Below, one piece after another: positions 24,262-34,413 of a stretch of DNA of 64,000 nt (within the stretch, counting starts at the first letter, position 1; each line of letters begins with the position of its first letter). A model generated the notes under the pieces. That model was not told where the DNA came from and did no database searches. It was given only the letters and a program-made list of their open reading frames with translations. Origin of the DNA: Verrucomicrobiota bacterium (GTDB lineage: Bacteria > Verrucomicrobiota > Verrucomicrobiia > Opitutales > Opitutaceae); contig JAEYWP010000030.1 of NCBI GenBank assembly GCA_023428905.1, forward strand, positions 248,001 to 312,000, in the 5' to 3' direction. The translations under genes and the position numbers were made by a program.

Positions 24262-26049
24262 ATGCCCAGGCTCGCCCGTCACCACCCGCTCGAACACCGG
24301 TTTTCGGGCGAACACCCGCTGCGCACCCTCGTCTTCCTCTACCAAGGGCAACGGCGCCGCCTGGTCCTCGCGACCCTGTCGTTTGTGGTGAAACACAGCC
24401 CGGTGTGGGTGATGCCGGCGATCACCGCCAATATCATCGACATCATCGCACGGCCCGAAGCACACGCCGCGCACGAGCTGTGGTGGAACGCGGGGCTTCT
24501 CCTGGCGATCATCGCGCAGAACGTCCCTCTTCACTACGTCTATGTTCGCCTCCTCAGCCGGGCCGCGCGCTCGATGGAAACGGGGCTGCGCTCCTCGCTC
24601 TGCCGGCGACTCCAGCATCTGTCGGTCGACTATTATGCCCGCCAGAGCGCAGGCGCGCTCCAATCGAAGGTCCTGCGGGACGTCGAATCCGTGGAACAGC
24701 TGACGCGCGTCCTCTTCGATGCAGGGCTGTCCTGCCTGACCAACATCGTTTTTGCCCTCCTGATCACCGGTTTCCGGCAACCGCTCTTCCTCGTCTTCTT
24801 TGGCGCCACGATTCCCTTCGCGGTGGTCATCATCCAGGTGCTGCGCCGCCCGATGCAGGCGAGGAACGCCGCCTTCCGCAAGGAGATCGAACGCATGTCG
24901 ACACGGGTGATCGAGATGACGCACCTACTGCCCGTCACCCGCGCCCACGGCCTCGAGACCACCGCCCTGGAGCGGGTGGGGCAATCCTTCGAACGCGTGC
25001 AGCACGCCGGCCTGCGCACCGATGGGATCAACGCTGTGTTTGGCTCCCTCTCCTGGGCCACGCTATATGGGTTCAACATGGTCTGCCTGGTAGTGGCGGC
25101 GTGGGCGTGCCTGTCCGGACGCTTCGGGGTGGGCGCGGGCGACGTGGTGCTGCTTTCAACCTACTTCGGGCTCATCACCACCTCAGTCCTCGGGCTGGTC
25201 GGAATGGCGCCGCAAATCACCAAGGGCATGGAGTCCATTCGCTCGATCGGCGAGGTGTTGCAGTGCCCAGACCTGGAGAACAACGAAGGCAAACCGCCGA
25301 TCGACCGCGTGACGGGCGCCTTTCGCTTCGAGGCGGTGGACTTCGCGTATCCAAGTTCCGGTACGGCAGCGCTGGCCGACTTCAGCCTGGAGGTGTCCCC
25401 GGGTGAGACCATCGCCCTGGTGGGAGCGTCGGGCGCGGGCAAATCGACCGTGATCAAGATGGTGATCGGCTTCGTCCGCCCCAGCGGGGGGCGCATCCTG
25501 GTGGACGGGATGGACCTGGAGGCGCACGACCTGCGTACCTACCGGCGCTTCCTCGCGGTGGTGCCGCAGGAGTCGATCCTCTTCGACGGCAGTATCCGCG
25601 ACAATGTGACCTATGGCCTGAGCACGGTGGCGGAGGAGACGGTGATCCAGGCATTGCGGGACGCCCACGCCTGGGAGTTTGTCGCCGCCATGCCGCAGGG
25701 TCTGGACACCCCGGTGGGGGAGAAGGGCGCGCGGCTTTCGGGCGGCCAGAAACAGCGCCTGGCCATCGCGCGGGCGCTGATCCGCGATCCCCGGGTCCTG
25801 ATCCTGGACGAGGCCACGTCCGCCCTCGACTCCGAGTCGGAGGCCCTGATCCAGGAGGCACTGGGGCGGCTGATGAAAGGCCGCACCACCTTCGTGGTGG
25901 CCCACCGCCTCTCGACCATCAGGGACGCCCACCGGATCGTGGTGCTCGACAAGGGGCGTATCGTGGAAATGGGTACGCACGCCGGGCTGCTGGCGGCCAA
26001 CGGTGCCTACGCACGCCTCCATGCCCGCCAGGCGGGGAGCGCGGCCTGA
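24262..26049 (+). CDS. ABC exporter, fused permease-ATPase (half-transporter)
   Basis: A 595-residue half-transporter of the MsbA/multidrug type, working as a homodimer in the inner membrane. About six transmembrane helices occupy residues 30-310. The nucleotide-binding domain has Walker A GASGAGKST, Q-loop VVPQES, signature LSGGQ, Walker B VLILDEATSALD and switch His in VVAHRLST. The start at ATG 24262 (MPRLARHHP) is favoured over the GTG upstream. It is clearly distinct from the second such exporter at 58615-60393. Substrate unknown; its lone position gives no clue. Confidence 0.9.
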   Translation: MPRLARHHPLEHRFSGEHPLRTLVFLYQGQRRRLVLATLSFVVKHSPVWVMPAITANIIDIIARPEAHAAHELWWNAGLLLAIIAQNVPLHYVYVRLLSRAARSMETGLRSSLCRRLQHLSVDYYARQSAGALQSKVLRDVESVEQLTRVLFDAGLSCLTNIVFALLITGFRQPLFLVFFGATIPFAVVIIQVLRRPMQARNAAFRKEIERMSTRVIEMTHLLPVTRAHGLETTALERVGQSFERVQHAGLRTDGINAVFGSLSWATLYGFNMVCLVVAAWACLSGRFGVGAGDVVLLSTYFGLITTSVLGLVGMAPQITKGMESIRSIGEVLQCPDLENNEGKPPIDRVTGAFRFEAVDFAYPSSGTAALADFSLEVSPGETIALVGASGAGKSTVIKMVIGFVRPSGGRILVDGMDLEAHDLRTYRRFLAVVPQESILFDGSIRDNVTYGLSTVAEETVIQALRDAHAWEFVAAMPQGLDTPVGEKGARLSGGQKQRLAIARALIRDPRVLILDEATSALDSESEALIQEALGRLMKGRTTFVVAHRLSTIRDAHRIVVLDKGRIVEMGTHAGLLAANGAYARLHARQAGSAA

Positions 26050-26079
26050 GCTGCGCCGCGGTGAGCTGCCGGCCCCGGT

Positions 26080-26526
26080 TTATTCGAACCGGTAGCTGCT
26101 GTTGAAGATCAGCTCGATCTTGGGGGTGACAAACACCCGCACCTTGATGCGACCGGTTGGGGATCCGGGAGCCGACGGCGTGGCATGGCCCTCGATCCGG
26201 CGCGGCTCTTTCTTCTCATTCTCCGCTTCGCCGGTGAAGTGGACCCGCTCCCCCCGTTGCAGCCGCTCCAGCTGCTCGTCGGTCAACTCCACCCACAGGC
26301 TGCCCTGCTCGTTGTGAAAGAAAAAGGGTATCACCCGCGCCTTGTAGTCCGCCGCGAAACGCGCCTGGGTGCGGCGGAAGGGGGTGGTCTTGAGGGTGAC
26401 GTTGCCGATATAGATCGAGGTCTTGACCGTATCGATCACCACCGTGTCAAACGCAGCCCGCGCCGGGGCCGGGGCGAAAAGGCCCAGCCCCAGACCCAAG
26501 AGGCATAAACTCCACGGGCGTGCCAT
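26080..26526 (-). CDS. secreted protein of unknown function
   Basis: A 148-residue exported protein. The signal peptide is residues 1-24 ([20 protein letters not shown]). The mature part is beta-rich and regular: [20 protein letters not shown], then [20 protein letters not shown], then [20 protein letters not shown]. This gives the look of a single beta-sandwich that could sit in the periplasm. I do not recognise a named family. ATG 26526 was chosen because it begins the signal peptide; the frame extends 16 codons further. It is divergent from argH, 86 bases away, and convergent with the ABC exporter. Confidence 0.7.
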   Translation of the reverse strand: MARPWSLCLLGLGLGLFAPAPARAAFDTVVIDTVKTSIYIGNVTLKTTPFRRTQARFAADYKARVIPFFFHNEQGSLWVELTDEQLERLQRGERVHFTGEAENEKKEPRRIEGHATPSAPGSPTGRIKVRVFVTPKIELIFNSSYRFE

Positions 26527-26612
26527 GCCCGCACTCTGCGTGCCGAAGCGGGACGTGCCAGCCGATTCTTTCACATTGCGCAGGGCGCACTGCCGCGGTG
26601 TCTTGGGGCGTT

Positions 26613-28013
26613 ATGGCCAAATCCTCCCAAGCGACGTGGGGCGGGCGTTTTTCTGCCGGTCCCGCCGACCTCATGCTGACGTTTAGCGAGTCCGTGTCTT
26701 TTGACCGGCGACTGGCACCCTTCGACATCCAGGGCAGCAAGGCCCACTCCGCCATGCTCGCCCACGTGGGGATCCTCAAGAAGCGGGAGCGCGATGAGAT
26801 TCACCGCGGGCTGGATCAGATCCTCGGGGAGATCGAGGCCGGCACGTTCACCTGGGACACCAAGCTCGAGGACGTGCACATGAACATCGAGCAGGCGCTG
26901 ACCAAGCGCGTGCCGGCCGCGGCCAAGCTGCACACCGCGCGCAGCCGCAACGACCAGGTCGCGACGGACATGCGGCTCTTCTTCAAGCACGCGTGCGCGG
27001 TGCTGCAGGAAAAGATCCTCGGTGCCCAGCGCGCAATTCTCCTCGTGGCGGACGACAACCAAGACGTGCTGGTCCCCGGCTACACCCACCTGCAACGGGC
27101 GCAGCCGGTGGTGCTGGCCCACCATCTCTTTGCCTACCTCGAGATGCTCGAGCGCGACCGTGCCCGCCTGGCCGCCGTGGCTGAGCATGCCAACTGGTGC
27201 CCGCTCGGATCCGGGGCGATCGCCGGCACCACGCTGCCGATCGATCGCGAATACACCGCGCGCGTCCTCGGCTTTGTCGACGCGAAGGGGCGGCCCCAGG
27301 TGACCCAGAACAGCATGGATACGGTCGCGGACCGAGATCTGTTCATCGAATTCGCCCACGCCTGCGCGCTGTTCGGCGTGCATGCCTCGCGTATCGCCGA
27401 GGACCTCATCCTCTGGGCCAGTTCAGAGTTTAAGTTTGTCGAACTGCCGGACGCCTTCTGCACGGGCTCGAGCCTGATGCCGCAGAAAAAGAATCCCGAT
27501 TCGTGCGAACTGCTGCGGGGCAAATCCGCCCGGCTCCAGGGCAACCTGCACACCCTGCTCACGCTGGCGAAGGGCCTGCCGCTGACCTACAACCGGGACC
27601 TTCAGGAGGATAAACCGCCGGTCTTCGACAGTTTTGATCAGACCGCGCTTTGCGCCGATGTCGTCGCCGGGACCTTCACCGGGCTGGTGATGAACCGGAC
27701 CCGCTGCGCCGAAGCGGTGAGCGATCCCGCCCTCCTGGCCACCGACCTGGCCGACTACCTGGTCAGCCGGGGCGTGGCCTTCCGCGAGGCTCACCACGCC
27801 GTCGGCGCGGTGGTGCGAGTGGCGGAAAAGCTCGGTCTCAAGCTGAACGCCCTTCCTTTCGAAGAGGTGCAGAAGATCCACCCCAAGCTCGACCGCGACT
27901 GGACAGAAGTCTTCGACCTGAGGCGCGCCCTCGCCATGCGGAAGGGTACGGGCATGCCCGGGCCGGCGCAGGTGAAGCGCCAGTTCGCCCGCTGGCGCAA
28001 ACTCCTCGGCTGA
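26613..28013 (+). CDS. argH: argininosuccinate lyase
   Basis: Splits argininosuccinate into arginine and fumarate, the last step of arginine synthesis, in the cytosol. The fumarase-superfamily signature is [12 protein letters not shown] with the catalytic Ser. Other conserved blocks are WGGRFSAGP near the N-terminus, [17 protein letters not shown] and YTHLQRAQP with the catalytic His. The 466-residue length is normal. ATG 26613 (MAKSSQ) sits where family members begin. It lies 122 bases before mutL in the same direction. No other arginine genes are in the window. Confidence 0.97.
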   Translation: MAKSSQATWGGRFSAGPADLMLTFSESVSFDRRLAPFDIQGSKAHSAMLAHVGILKKRERDEIHRGLDQILGEIEAGTFTWDTKLEDVHMNIEQALTKRVPAAAKLHTARSRNDQVATDMRLFFKHACAVLQEKILGAQRAILLVADDNQDVLVPGYTHLQRAQPVVLAHHLFAYLEMLERDRARLAAVAEHANWCPLGSGAIAGTTLPIDREYTARVLGFVDAKGRPQVTQNSMDTVADRDLFIEFAHACALFGVHASRIAEDLILWASSEFKFVELPDAFCTGSSLMPQKKNPDSCELLRGKSARLQGNLHTLLTLAKGLPLTYNRDLQEDKPPVFDSFDQTALCADVVAGTFTGLVMNRTRCAEAVSDPALLATDLADYLVSRGVAFREAHHAVGAVVRVAEKLGLKLNALPFEEVQKIHPKLDRDWTEVFDLRRALAMRKGTGMPGPAQVKRQFARWRKLLG

Positions 28014-28135
28014 CGGGCCGCCCGCCCCTTGGCGTTCCTGAGCGAATCCCCCCTCCCGCCGTCCGCCCGCCGTCGCCGGCGCGAGGCCGCCTGCCGCCGT
28101 CCGCGCCCGGAAGTCCCACCCGTAGTTATCCAGCC

Positions 28136-29968
28136 ATGACACGTATCCACGTCCTGGAGGACCGGGTGGCCAACCAGATTGCCGCCGGCGAGGTGATCGA
28201 GCGCCCCGCGGCGGTGGTGAAGGAACTGGTCGAGAACGCGCTCGATGCCGGTGCGACGCGGGTGGAGGTCGAGTTCAGCCATGGCGGCCGCTCCCTCATG
28301 CGGGTGGAGGACAACGGCGGCGGCATGAGCGCGGCCGACGCCCAGCTCGCGCTCCAGCGTCATGCCACCAGCAAAATCCAGGAGGCGGACGACCTGAACC
28401 GCCTCGCCACCTTTGGTTTTCGCGGAGAGGCGCTTCCGTCGATCGCGAGCGTCTCGCGCTTCCTCCTCCAGACGCGGGAGGCAGGTTCCGAGTCGGGCAC
28501 GGAAATTTTTGTCAACGGCGGCAAATACGTGCACGTGCGCGAGTGTGGGCGCCCGGTCGGCACCCGCATCGAAGTGACGCAGCTTTTCAACTCCGTGCCT
28601 GCCCGGCGCAAGTTCCTGAAGAGCGACACCACGGAAGCGGCTCACATCATCCACAACGTGCGCCTCTACGCCCTGGCGTTTCCGCACGTGTCGTTCACCT
28701 TGATTGAGGACGGACGACTGGTGTTCAAATCGCCCCGTTGCTTCACGCTGGCGGAGCGGATCGCGGGAATTTTTGGAAAACAAATTGCCGAGGGCCTGGT
28801 GCCGCTCGAGGTGGCGGAGCAGGGGATGCGCCTGAGCGGGCTGATCGGACCGCCCGGACAGGGCCGGGCGACGCGCCACGAGATGGTGACCTTCATCAAT
28901 CAGCGCCCGGTGGACAGCCGCACCCTCAACTACGCGCTGATCGAGAGTTACCACGAGTCCTTGCCGAAGGGACGCTACCCGACCGCGTTTGTCTTCTTCG
29001 ACATCCCGCCGCCGGAAGTGGACGTGAACGTGCATCCCGCCAAACGCGAAGTGCGTTTTCGCAACGAGCCGGTGGTGCGGTCCTTTGTCATCCGGTCGGT
29101 GCTTGCCCGAGTGCGCGAACTCCTGCGTGGCCAGTCGCCCGAGTTTACCGTGGTGCACCCGCGGCTCCCGGAAGAGGCTCCGGCCTCCGCCCCTGGCGAG
29201 GGCAGGGGCCCAACCCTGTCGGAGGCCGGTGCGCTTAGGCCGGCCTTCGGTTTTGAGCCAGGGCCGTCGGTGGTGCGGCCCGCCGCGTCGTCGAATGCCG
29301 ACCAACCGCCTCGGTCGGCACCCGCGTTTCCCGTTCTGGACGGGGAGCGGGGGGACGCGGTCACGACGGGGACCGCGTCAAACGCGGCCGGCCCGCGGGG
29401 ATGGCGTTTCCTCAGCGTCATTCACCGTGAGTATGCGCTTTTTGAGACGCCGTCAGGGCTGGGGATCCTCGATCGGCGCGCCGCGGAGGAACGGGTCCTG
29501 TTTGAGCGGGTGCAGGCGCAGGCGGCCGCGAGCCAGGTGCATTCCCAGCGACTGCTTTTGCCCGTTCCTCTCGAGTTGGATTCCATTTCCTCGGCGCTTC
29601 TCCTGGAGGCCTGCCCGTTCCTAAACGCGCACGGCTTCGAGATCTCGGAATTTGGGCGGCATTTTTTTCGCGTCGAGGCGGTGCCGGAGTGGATGCAGGC
29701 CGGCGCAGCGGAGACGTTCGTACGCGACCTCGTCGCTCTGCTGCGCGAGGGACGGCTGCATGTGCGCGATCTGCATGCCGCCCGTGAGGAACTGGCGCGT
29801 TTTGCCTCCGACCGGGCGGTCCGCCTCGCGGATGCGCCCGGAGAAGCCGACATCCAGGCGCTTTTGAAGCAGCTCTTCAGCTGCCGCATGCCGCTTATCA
29901 GTCCGGCAGGCCGGCCCACCTTTTCAGAGTTGGGCCAGGGGGAGCTTGGCCGCCGGTTCGGCCGTTAA
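28136..29968 (+). CDS. mutL: DNA mismatch repair protein MutL, lacking endonuclease motifs
   Basis: A 610-residue MutL that couples MutS recognition to downstream repair. The GHKL ATPase is intact: ELVENALDAGA, DNGGGM, TFGFRGEALPSI and GTRIEVTQLF. The transducer domain is typical (QRPVDSRTLNYAL, DVNVHPAKREVRF). The ~90-residue linker is proline- and alanine-rich. In the C-terminal domain the usual DQHA(X)2E(X)4E metal motif reads DRRAAEERVLFE (from residue 446), losing Gln and His. The usual ACH segment reads ASD, and CPHGRPT reads SPAGRPT. All three metal-binding motifs are therefore changed, so this MutL should be nuclease-dead, as in MutH-dependent E. coli. The end (ELGRRFGR) is normal, so this is not truncation. 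Confidence 0.95.
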   Translation: MTRIHVLEDRVANQIAAGEVIERPAAVVKELVENALDAGATRVEVEFSHGGRSLMRVEDNGGGMSAADAQLALQRHATSKIQEADDLNRLATFGFRGEALPSIASVSRFLLQTREAGSESGTEIFVNGGKYVHVRECGRPVGTRIEVTQLFNSVPARRKFLKSDTTEAAHIIHNVRLYALAFPHVSFTLIEDGRLVFKSPRCFTLAERIAGIFGKQIAEGLVPLEVAEQGMRLSGLIGPPGQGRATRHEMVTFINQRPVDSRTLNYALIESYHESLPKGRYPTAFVFFDIPPPEVDVNVHPAKREVRFRNEPVVRSFVIRSVLARVRELLRGQSPEFTVVHPRLPEEAPASAPGEGRGPTLSEAGALRPAFGFEPGPSVVRPAASSNADQPPRSAPAFPVLDGERGDAVTTGTASNAAGPRGWRFLSVIHREYALFETPSGLGILDRRAAEERVLFERVQAQAAASQVHSQRLLLPVPLELDSISSALLLEACPFLNAHGFEISEFGRHFFRVEAVPEWMQAGAAETFVRDLVALLREGRLHVRDLHAAREELARFASDRAVRLADAPGEADIQALLKQLFSCRMPLISPAGRPTFSELGQGELGRRFGR

Positions 29969-30123
29969 GTTTTGCGGGGTGGAGCCGAATCTAGGTTCTG
30001 TCCAGACGTTACGCCTTGGTTAATCGCGCCAGCGGCAGGATTTTTGTGCCGCAATTTTCCAATCCGGAGCCAGAGTGCTTTGGCATGGTCCGTGGTTAGT
30101 CATTTCCCACCTTCAATTTCTGC

Positions 30124-32646
30124 ATGCCTGTTCCTTCTCCTTCCAAAAAGCCGGCCGCTCCGGCCGTCGCCGCTCCTGAGAATGCCCCGAGCCCAGCCGT
30201 GAACGACACGGCAAAGTTCAAACAGGCCATTCTCCGGCATCTGACCTACACGTTGGCGCGCGATACCCACACCGCCCAGCCGCGGGACTGGTGGATCGCG
30301 ACCGCGATGGCGGCGCGCGAACACATCCTGGCCCGCCTAATCGTCACCCAGGGCGTGCACAACGACGACAACGTGCGCCGGCTTTATTATCTTTCCCTCG
30401 AGTATCTGATGGGGCGGCTGATGGAGAACTCGCTCTACAACTCGGGGCAGTTCGACGTGGCGGTGGCCGCATTGAAGGAGCTTGGGATCGATTTCGAGAC
30501 CATCCGCGAGCAGGAGGTCGACATGGGTCTGGGCAACGGCGGCCTCGGTCGCCTCGCCGCCTGTTTCCTGGACTCCCTCGCCACCCTCGACCTGCCCGCC
30601 ATCGGCTACGGAATCCATTACGAGTTCGGCCTTTTCCGTCAGGAGTTTGTCGGTGGCCACCAGGTGGAGCATCCGGACAGCTGGATGATCTTCGGCACCC
30701 CTTGGGAAGTCATGCGCCCCGAATACGCGGTCACCATCCAGCTTTATGGACGGGTGGAGAACGTGTTCGACGACCGCGGCAACTACCGTCCCCGCTGGGT
30801 GGGCACCAAACCCGTCCTGGGCGTGCCTTACGACATCCCGATCGCGGGTTATGGCACGAAGACGGTGAACCTCCTCCGCCTCTGGGGCTCCCGCTCCACC
30901 GAGGAGTTCGACCTCCAGGCCTTCAATTCCGGCGGTTACGTCGAGGCGGTGCGCGAGAAGGCGGTGAGCGAGACCATCTCCAAGGTCCTGTATCCAAACG
31001 ACAAGACGGAGAACGGCAAGGAGCTGCGCCTGGTGCAGCAGTATTTCTTCGTCGCCTGCTCCCTGCGCGACATGATCCGTCGCCACTTCCGGGCCGAGCA
31101 CAAGGGCAACAGCTGGGACAACTTCGCCGATAAGGTGGCGGTGCAGCTCAACGACACTCATCCCGCGGTCGCGATTCCCGAGCTGATGCGCATCCTGATC
31201 GACGAGGAGAACATCGGCTGGGACCGAGCCTGGGAGATCGTCACCCGCACCTTCGGCTACACCAACCACACCCTGCTTCCCGAGGCCCTGGAGCGCTGGG
31301 GGGTCCCGCTTTTCGAGCGTGTATTGCCCCGCCACCTACAAATCATCTTCGACATCAACGCCCGCCTGATGCAGGTGGTCGAGGCCAAGTGGCCGGGCGA
31401 CGTGGAAAAACAGCGTGCCTGCTCCCTGATCGACGAGGCCGGGGGCAAGTTCGTGCGCATGGCCAACCTCTCGGTGGTGGGCTCCCATGCGGTCAACGGT
31501 GTCGCCGCCCTGCACACCGACCTGCTGAAGAAGCTGCTTTTCCCGGAGTTCGACGCGCTTTACGCCGGAAAATTCCAGAACAAGACCAACGGCATCACGC
31601 CCCGGCGCTGGCTGCTGTACTGCAATCCGCGGCTCTCCTCCCTCATCACCCGCACGCTCGGCAACGGCGACTGGGCCCGCAATCTCGACCTGCTCCGCGG
31701 GCTCGAGCCGCACGCGGACAAGCCGGACTTCCAGAAGGAGTTCATGGCGATCAAGCGCGAGAACAAGGTCGCCCTCGCGGCCGTGATCAAGGCGGACTGC
31801 GGCATCGAGGTCTCGCCCGACGCGATCTTCGACGTGCAGATCAAGCGACTGCATGAATACAAACGCCAGCACCTGAATCTGCTGCACATCATCGCGCTTT
31901 ACCGACGGCTGCTGCAGAACCCGTCGCTTGACATCGTGCCGCGCGTCTTTGTTTTCGCCGCCAAGGCGGCCCCGGGTTACGACTTGGCGAAGAACATCAT
32001 CCGCGCGATCAACGTGATCGGCTCGCACATCAACAACGACGCCCGGATCAACGGCCGCATCAAGGTGGCTTTCCTCCCGAACTACCGCGTTTCTCTGGCC
32101 GAGAAGATCATCCCCGCCGCCGACGTCTCGGAGCAGATTTCGACCGCCGGCAAAGAGGCCTCGGGCACGGGCAACATGAAGCTCGCGCTCAACGGCGCGC
32201 TCACCATCGGGACGATGGACGGCGCCAACGTGGAAATCCACGAGGAGGTCGGCGATGAGAACATCTTCATCTTCGGCAAGCGGGTCGAGGAGGTGGAGGA
32301 AACAAAGGCACGCGGCTACAACCCGTGGGACATCTACAATGCTGACGACGAGTTGCGCGCGGTGATCGACTGGCTGGGATCGAGCTATTTCACCCCCCAC
32401 GAGCACGGCGCCTTCAGCCTCGTCCACCAGAGCCTGCTCGGCGGCGGCGATCCGTACCTCGTCCTGGCCGACTTCCGGTCCTACTCACAGGCCCAGGAGC
32501 GCATCGACGCGGCCTACCGCGACCCGGCACGGTGGGCGCGTAGCGCGATTCTGAATACCGCGCGGGTGGGCAAGTTCTCGAGCGACCGTACCATCCGCGA
32601 GTACGCCGACCAGATCTGGAGCCTGCCGCCCGCCCGCGTCCCCTGA
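30124..32646 (+). CDS. glgP: glycogen/starch phosphorylase
   Basis: An 840-residue pyridoxal-phosphate enzyme that releases glucose-1-phosphate from the non-reducing ends of glycogen. The PLP-binding Lys is in [14 protein letters not shown]. Other family signatures are [47 protein letters not shown] and [11 protein letters not shown]. The N-terminal ~30 residues ([14 protein letters not shown]) form a Lys/Ala/Pro tail similar in style to the protein at 10407-10856, beyond the family's usual start. A weak promoter-like region precedes it. The YdbH-like gene follows after 12 bases and may be co-transcribed, though unrelated in function. Confidence 0.97.
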   Translation: MPVPSPSKKPAAPAVAAPENAPSPAVNDTAKFKQAILRHLTYTLARDTHTAQPRDWWIATAMAAREHILARLIVTQGVHNDDNVRRLYYLSLEYLMGRLMENSLYNSGQFDVAVAALKELGIDFETIREQEVDMGLGNGGLGRLAACFLDSLATLDLPAIGYGIHYEFGLFRQEFVGGHQVEHPDSWMIFGTPWEVMRPEYAVTIQLYGRVENVFDDRGNYRPRWVGTKPVLGVPYDIPIAGYGTKTVNLLRLWGSRSTEEFDLQAFNSGGYVEAVREKAVSETISKVLYPNDKTENGKELRLVQQYFFVACSLRDMIRRHFRAEHKGNSWDNFADKVAVQLNDTHPAVAIPELMRILIDEENIGWDRAWEIVTRTFGYTNHTLLPEALERWGVPLFERVLPRHLQIIFDINARLMQVVEAKWPGDVEKQRACSLIDEAGGKFVRMANLSVVGSHAVNGVAALHTDLLKKLLFPEFDALYAGKFQNKTNGITPRRWLLYCNPRLSSLITRTLGNGDWARNLDLLRGLEPHADKPDFQKEFMAIKRENKVALAAVIKADCGIEVSPDAIFDVQIKRLHEYKRQHLNLLHIIALYRRLLQNPSLDIVPRVFVFAAKAAPGYDLAKNIIRAINVIGSHINNDARINGRIKVAFLPNYRVSLAEKIIPAADVSEQISTAGKEASGTGNMKLALNGALTIGTMDGANVEIHEEVGDENIFIFGKRVEEVEETKARGYNPWDIYNADDELRAVIDWLGSSYFTPHEHGAFSLVHQSLLGGGDPYLVLADFRSYSQAQERIDAAYRDPARWARSAILNTARVGKFSSDRTIREYADQIWSLPPARVP

Positions 32647-32658
32647 AAAGGGGGCGCC

Positions 32659-33927
32659 GTGGCCAGAGGTGCGCTCCTTCCCGCTTCACTTCTCTTCTGC
32701 GCTGCCGCAGCGGCGGCAGCGCCTTGGACGCGCCTGCCGCCGCTGGACGGGAATCTGAGCGGCGATCTGTCCCTTTTCGGCCCGGAGAACGGCGTGGTGG
32801 TGCACTGGACGGTCTCAACCGCCACGCGTCCGACCGGGGCGAGGAGCCTGGAGGTCGCGGCCGAGGCCCCTGGTCTCGCAGTCAAGGGGCGGGTGGATCT
32901 CGGCGTGGGCGGTGCAACGGGAGAGTGGCGGCTGGAGCCGTCCACCTTGGACCTCGACGCCTGGGCGACACTGCTCTTCCGGCGCTACGCGCCGGAGTTG
33001 GAGACCATTGCGGCTCGCGGAACGGTTCGCCTGGCAGGGGAGGGGCGACTCCAGTCCGATGCGGCGATGCCGGAGGGGGAGGTGCGAATCACCATGAGCG
33101 ACGCCTCCCTGGAGGATCCCGTGGACGGCTGGTCCGTCCGGGGCCTGTCCGGACAGCTCGTGCTTCCCCGGCTGCCAATCGTGGCAAGCGATGCCGGCCA
33201 GCGCCTGACCTTTCGGGAGGCCGCGCTTGGCACGGACCTCGTCCTGCGTAATGGCATCACGGAGGTGGAGCTCGTTTCCTCCACGCAGGTGAAGGTCCAG
33301 TCCCTGCGGGTGGAGGCATTCGGAGGGTGGATACGCTCGGAGCCTTTTGCCTACGACTTCACCGAGCAGTCGCTTCGCGCCGTGGTGCACGTGGAGGACA
33401 TCCAGATCGAAGCGTTGAAAGCCTATTTCCCCGAAAATGTCCTGGAAGCGCGCGGGCGGCTGCGCGGCGAGCTCGAGGTGCGTTGGGACAAGACGACGGG
33501 GCTGAGTTTTGGCAGGGGCAACCTTGTCCTGGAAAAGGACCAGCCGGCGATGCTTCGCCTCGCGTCCACGCCCGGGTTCCTCAGCAGCAAGGTGCCGACC
33601 GAGTACGACCTCGTGCCCTGGATGCCACGGTGGCTGACGCGCTGGCTACTCCGCATGGACACCCGCACGCGCGATTCGTTGGTCCGCATCGAGGAGGGGA
33701 GAGAGCACCTCGTGGTTGAGTCGCTCCAGGCGGAGCTGAACCCGCCGGGCGAGGAAGGGCTTTCCACCGCAAAGGTCCGCATTGTGGCCCGGCCATCCAC
33801 CACCGCAGGAGCCGCCGCGGTGAAGCGCCTCCAGCTCACCGTCACTGTCTCCGGCCCGCTCGCCGACGTGCTCCGTTTCGGCATGGATGGGAGGGTGAGC
33901 ATGACCGGCGCGGGAGCGCCGGAATGA
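32659..33927 (+). CDS. YdbH-like exported protein, short form
   Basis: A 422-residue protein with a signal peptide (LLPASLLFCAAAAAAA) starting at GTG 32659. The body is beta-rich and resembles the C-terminal half of YdbH (dicarboxylate-transport/AsmA-like repeat fold): GRVDLGVGGATGEWRL, LSGQLVLPRLPIV, IEALKAYFPENVLEARGRLRG. E. coli YdbH is about twice as long and bridges inner and outer membranes together with lipoprotein YnbE. Here a YnbE-like lipoprotein and a YdbL-like protein follow at 34212 and 34414, which supports the assignment. The missing N-terminal half includes the region that would span the periplasm, so the bridge must be shorter or assembled differently. Homology is by pattern and context, not search. 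Confidence 0.7.
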   Translation: MARGALLPASLLFCAAAAAAAPWTRLPPLDGNLSGDLSLFGPENGVVVHWTVSTATRPTGARSLEVAAEAPGLAVKGRVDLGVGGATGEWRLEPSTLDLDAWATLLFRRYAPELETIAARGTVRLAGEGRLQSDAAMPEGEVRITMSDASLEDPVDGWSVRGLSGQLVLPRLPIVASDAGQRLTFREAALGTDLVLRNGITEVELVSSTQVKVQSLRVEAFGGWIRSEPFAYDFTEQSLRAVVHVEDIQIEALKAYFPENVLEARGRLRGELEVRWDKTTGLSFGRGNLVLEKDQPAMLRLASTPGFLSSKVPTEYDLVPWMPRWLTRWLLRMDTRTRDSLVRIEEGREHLVVESLQAELNPPGEEGLSTAKVRIVARPSTTAGAAAVKRLQLTVTVSGPLADVLRFGMDGRVSMTGAGAPE

Positions 33928-33993
33928 CGAAGCACGGGCTGGCGCGGTGCGCGCCGGAATGACGAAGTACGACGTGCGAATGACGAAGGGCGT
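33919..33993 (+). repeat. three copies of a GAATGACGAAG text
   Basis: GAATGACGAAG occurs near 33922, 33957 and 33979, each followed by a short G/C-rich variable piece. The first copy includes the stop codon of the YdbH-like gene. Together with the next repeat it fills most of the gap to the YnbE-like gene. Confidence 0.6.
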
Positions 33994-34006
33994 GTCATCG
34001 GCGCGC

Positions 34007-34055
34007 AGTGACCAGTGACAAGTGACCAGTGACCAGTGATCAATGACCAGTGACC
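34007..34055 (+). repeat. 7-bp tandem array (AGTGACC x7)
   Basis: Seven consecutive 7-base units of AGTGACC, three of them with one base changed. It lies between the YdbH-like and YnbE-like genes. Seven is not a multiple of three and no gene crosses it, so it is a non-coding microsatellite-like array. Confidence 0.85.
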
Positions 34056-34142
34056 AAGGGCTGCGGGTCTGGACTGCGCCGAGACATCACCAATCCTAAA
34101 TCTAGAATCCCGAATTTCTTCGTGCTTGGTTCTTCGAGCCTA

Positions 34143-34163
34143 CGGCTGACCGCAGGTCAGCCG
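34143..34163. repeat. perfect 9-bp inverted repeat
   Basis: CGGCTGACC and GGTCAGCCG flank the 3-base loop GCA, 48 bases before the YnbE-like start. No T-run follows. It could be an mRNA stability hairpin or an operator. Confidence 0.6.
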
Positions 34164-34211
34164 ACGAAACCTTGTTGGCCAAGGGGAGTCTTTTGTGCAT
34201 ACCTCGTGACC

Positions 34212-34394
34212 ATGGTTCGCCCCTTTCTTGCTGCTGTGATGCTCGCGCTCATGGCTGGTTGCGTTCACGTCAAACTCGATCCCATCGAGGTGAACGCCAA
34301 CGTGAACGTGAACGTCCGCCTGGATCGGGCGTTGAATGACTTCTTTGGCGACCTCGACAAGCAGTCCAGCACCCTGGCCACGCCCACCCCTTGA
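34212..34394 (+). CDS. YnbE-like outer-membrane lipoprotein
   Basis: A 60-residue lipoprotein. The signal peptide is MVRPFLAAVMLALMAGC with a lipobox LMAGC, so the mature protein is about 44 residues, lipidated at Cys17. The mature part PIEVNANVNVNVRLDRALND matches YnbE, whose chain forms a beta-strand oligomer that contacts YdbH. An Asp/Lys-rich end (GDLDKQSSTL) follows. In E. coli ydbH, ynbE and ydbL are adjacent; here the YdbH-like gene is 284 bases upstream, with repeats between, and the YdbL-like gene is 19 bases downstream. ATG 34212 is chosen because it begins the signal peptide. Confidence 0.8.
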   Translation: MVRPFLAAVMLALMAGCVHVKLDPIEVNANVNVNVRLDRALNDFFGDLDKQSSTLATPTP

Positions 34395-34413
34395 TCTTAA
34401 CGCCTGCACCCTC

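Noticed and set aside
34007..34055. CRISPR-like array.
   Set aside because: The units are 7 bases with no spacers and there are no cas genes in the window.
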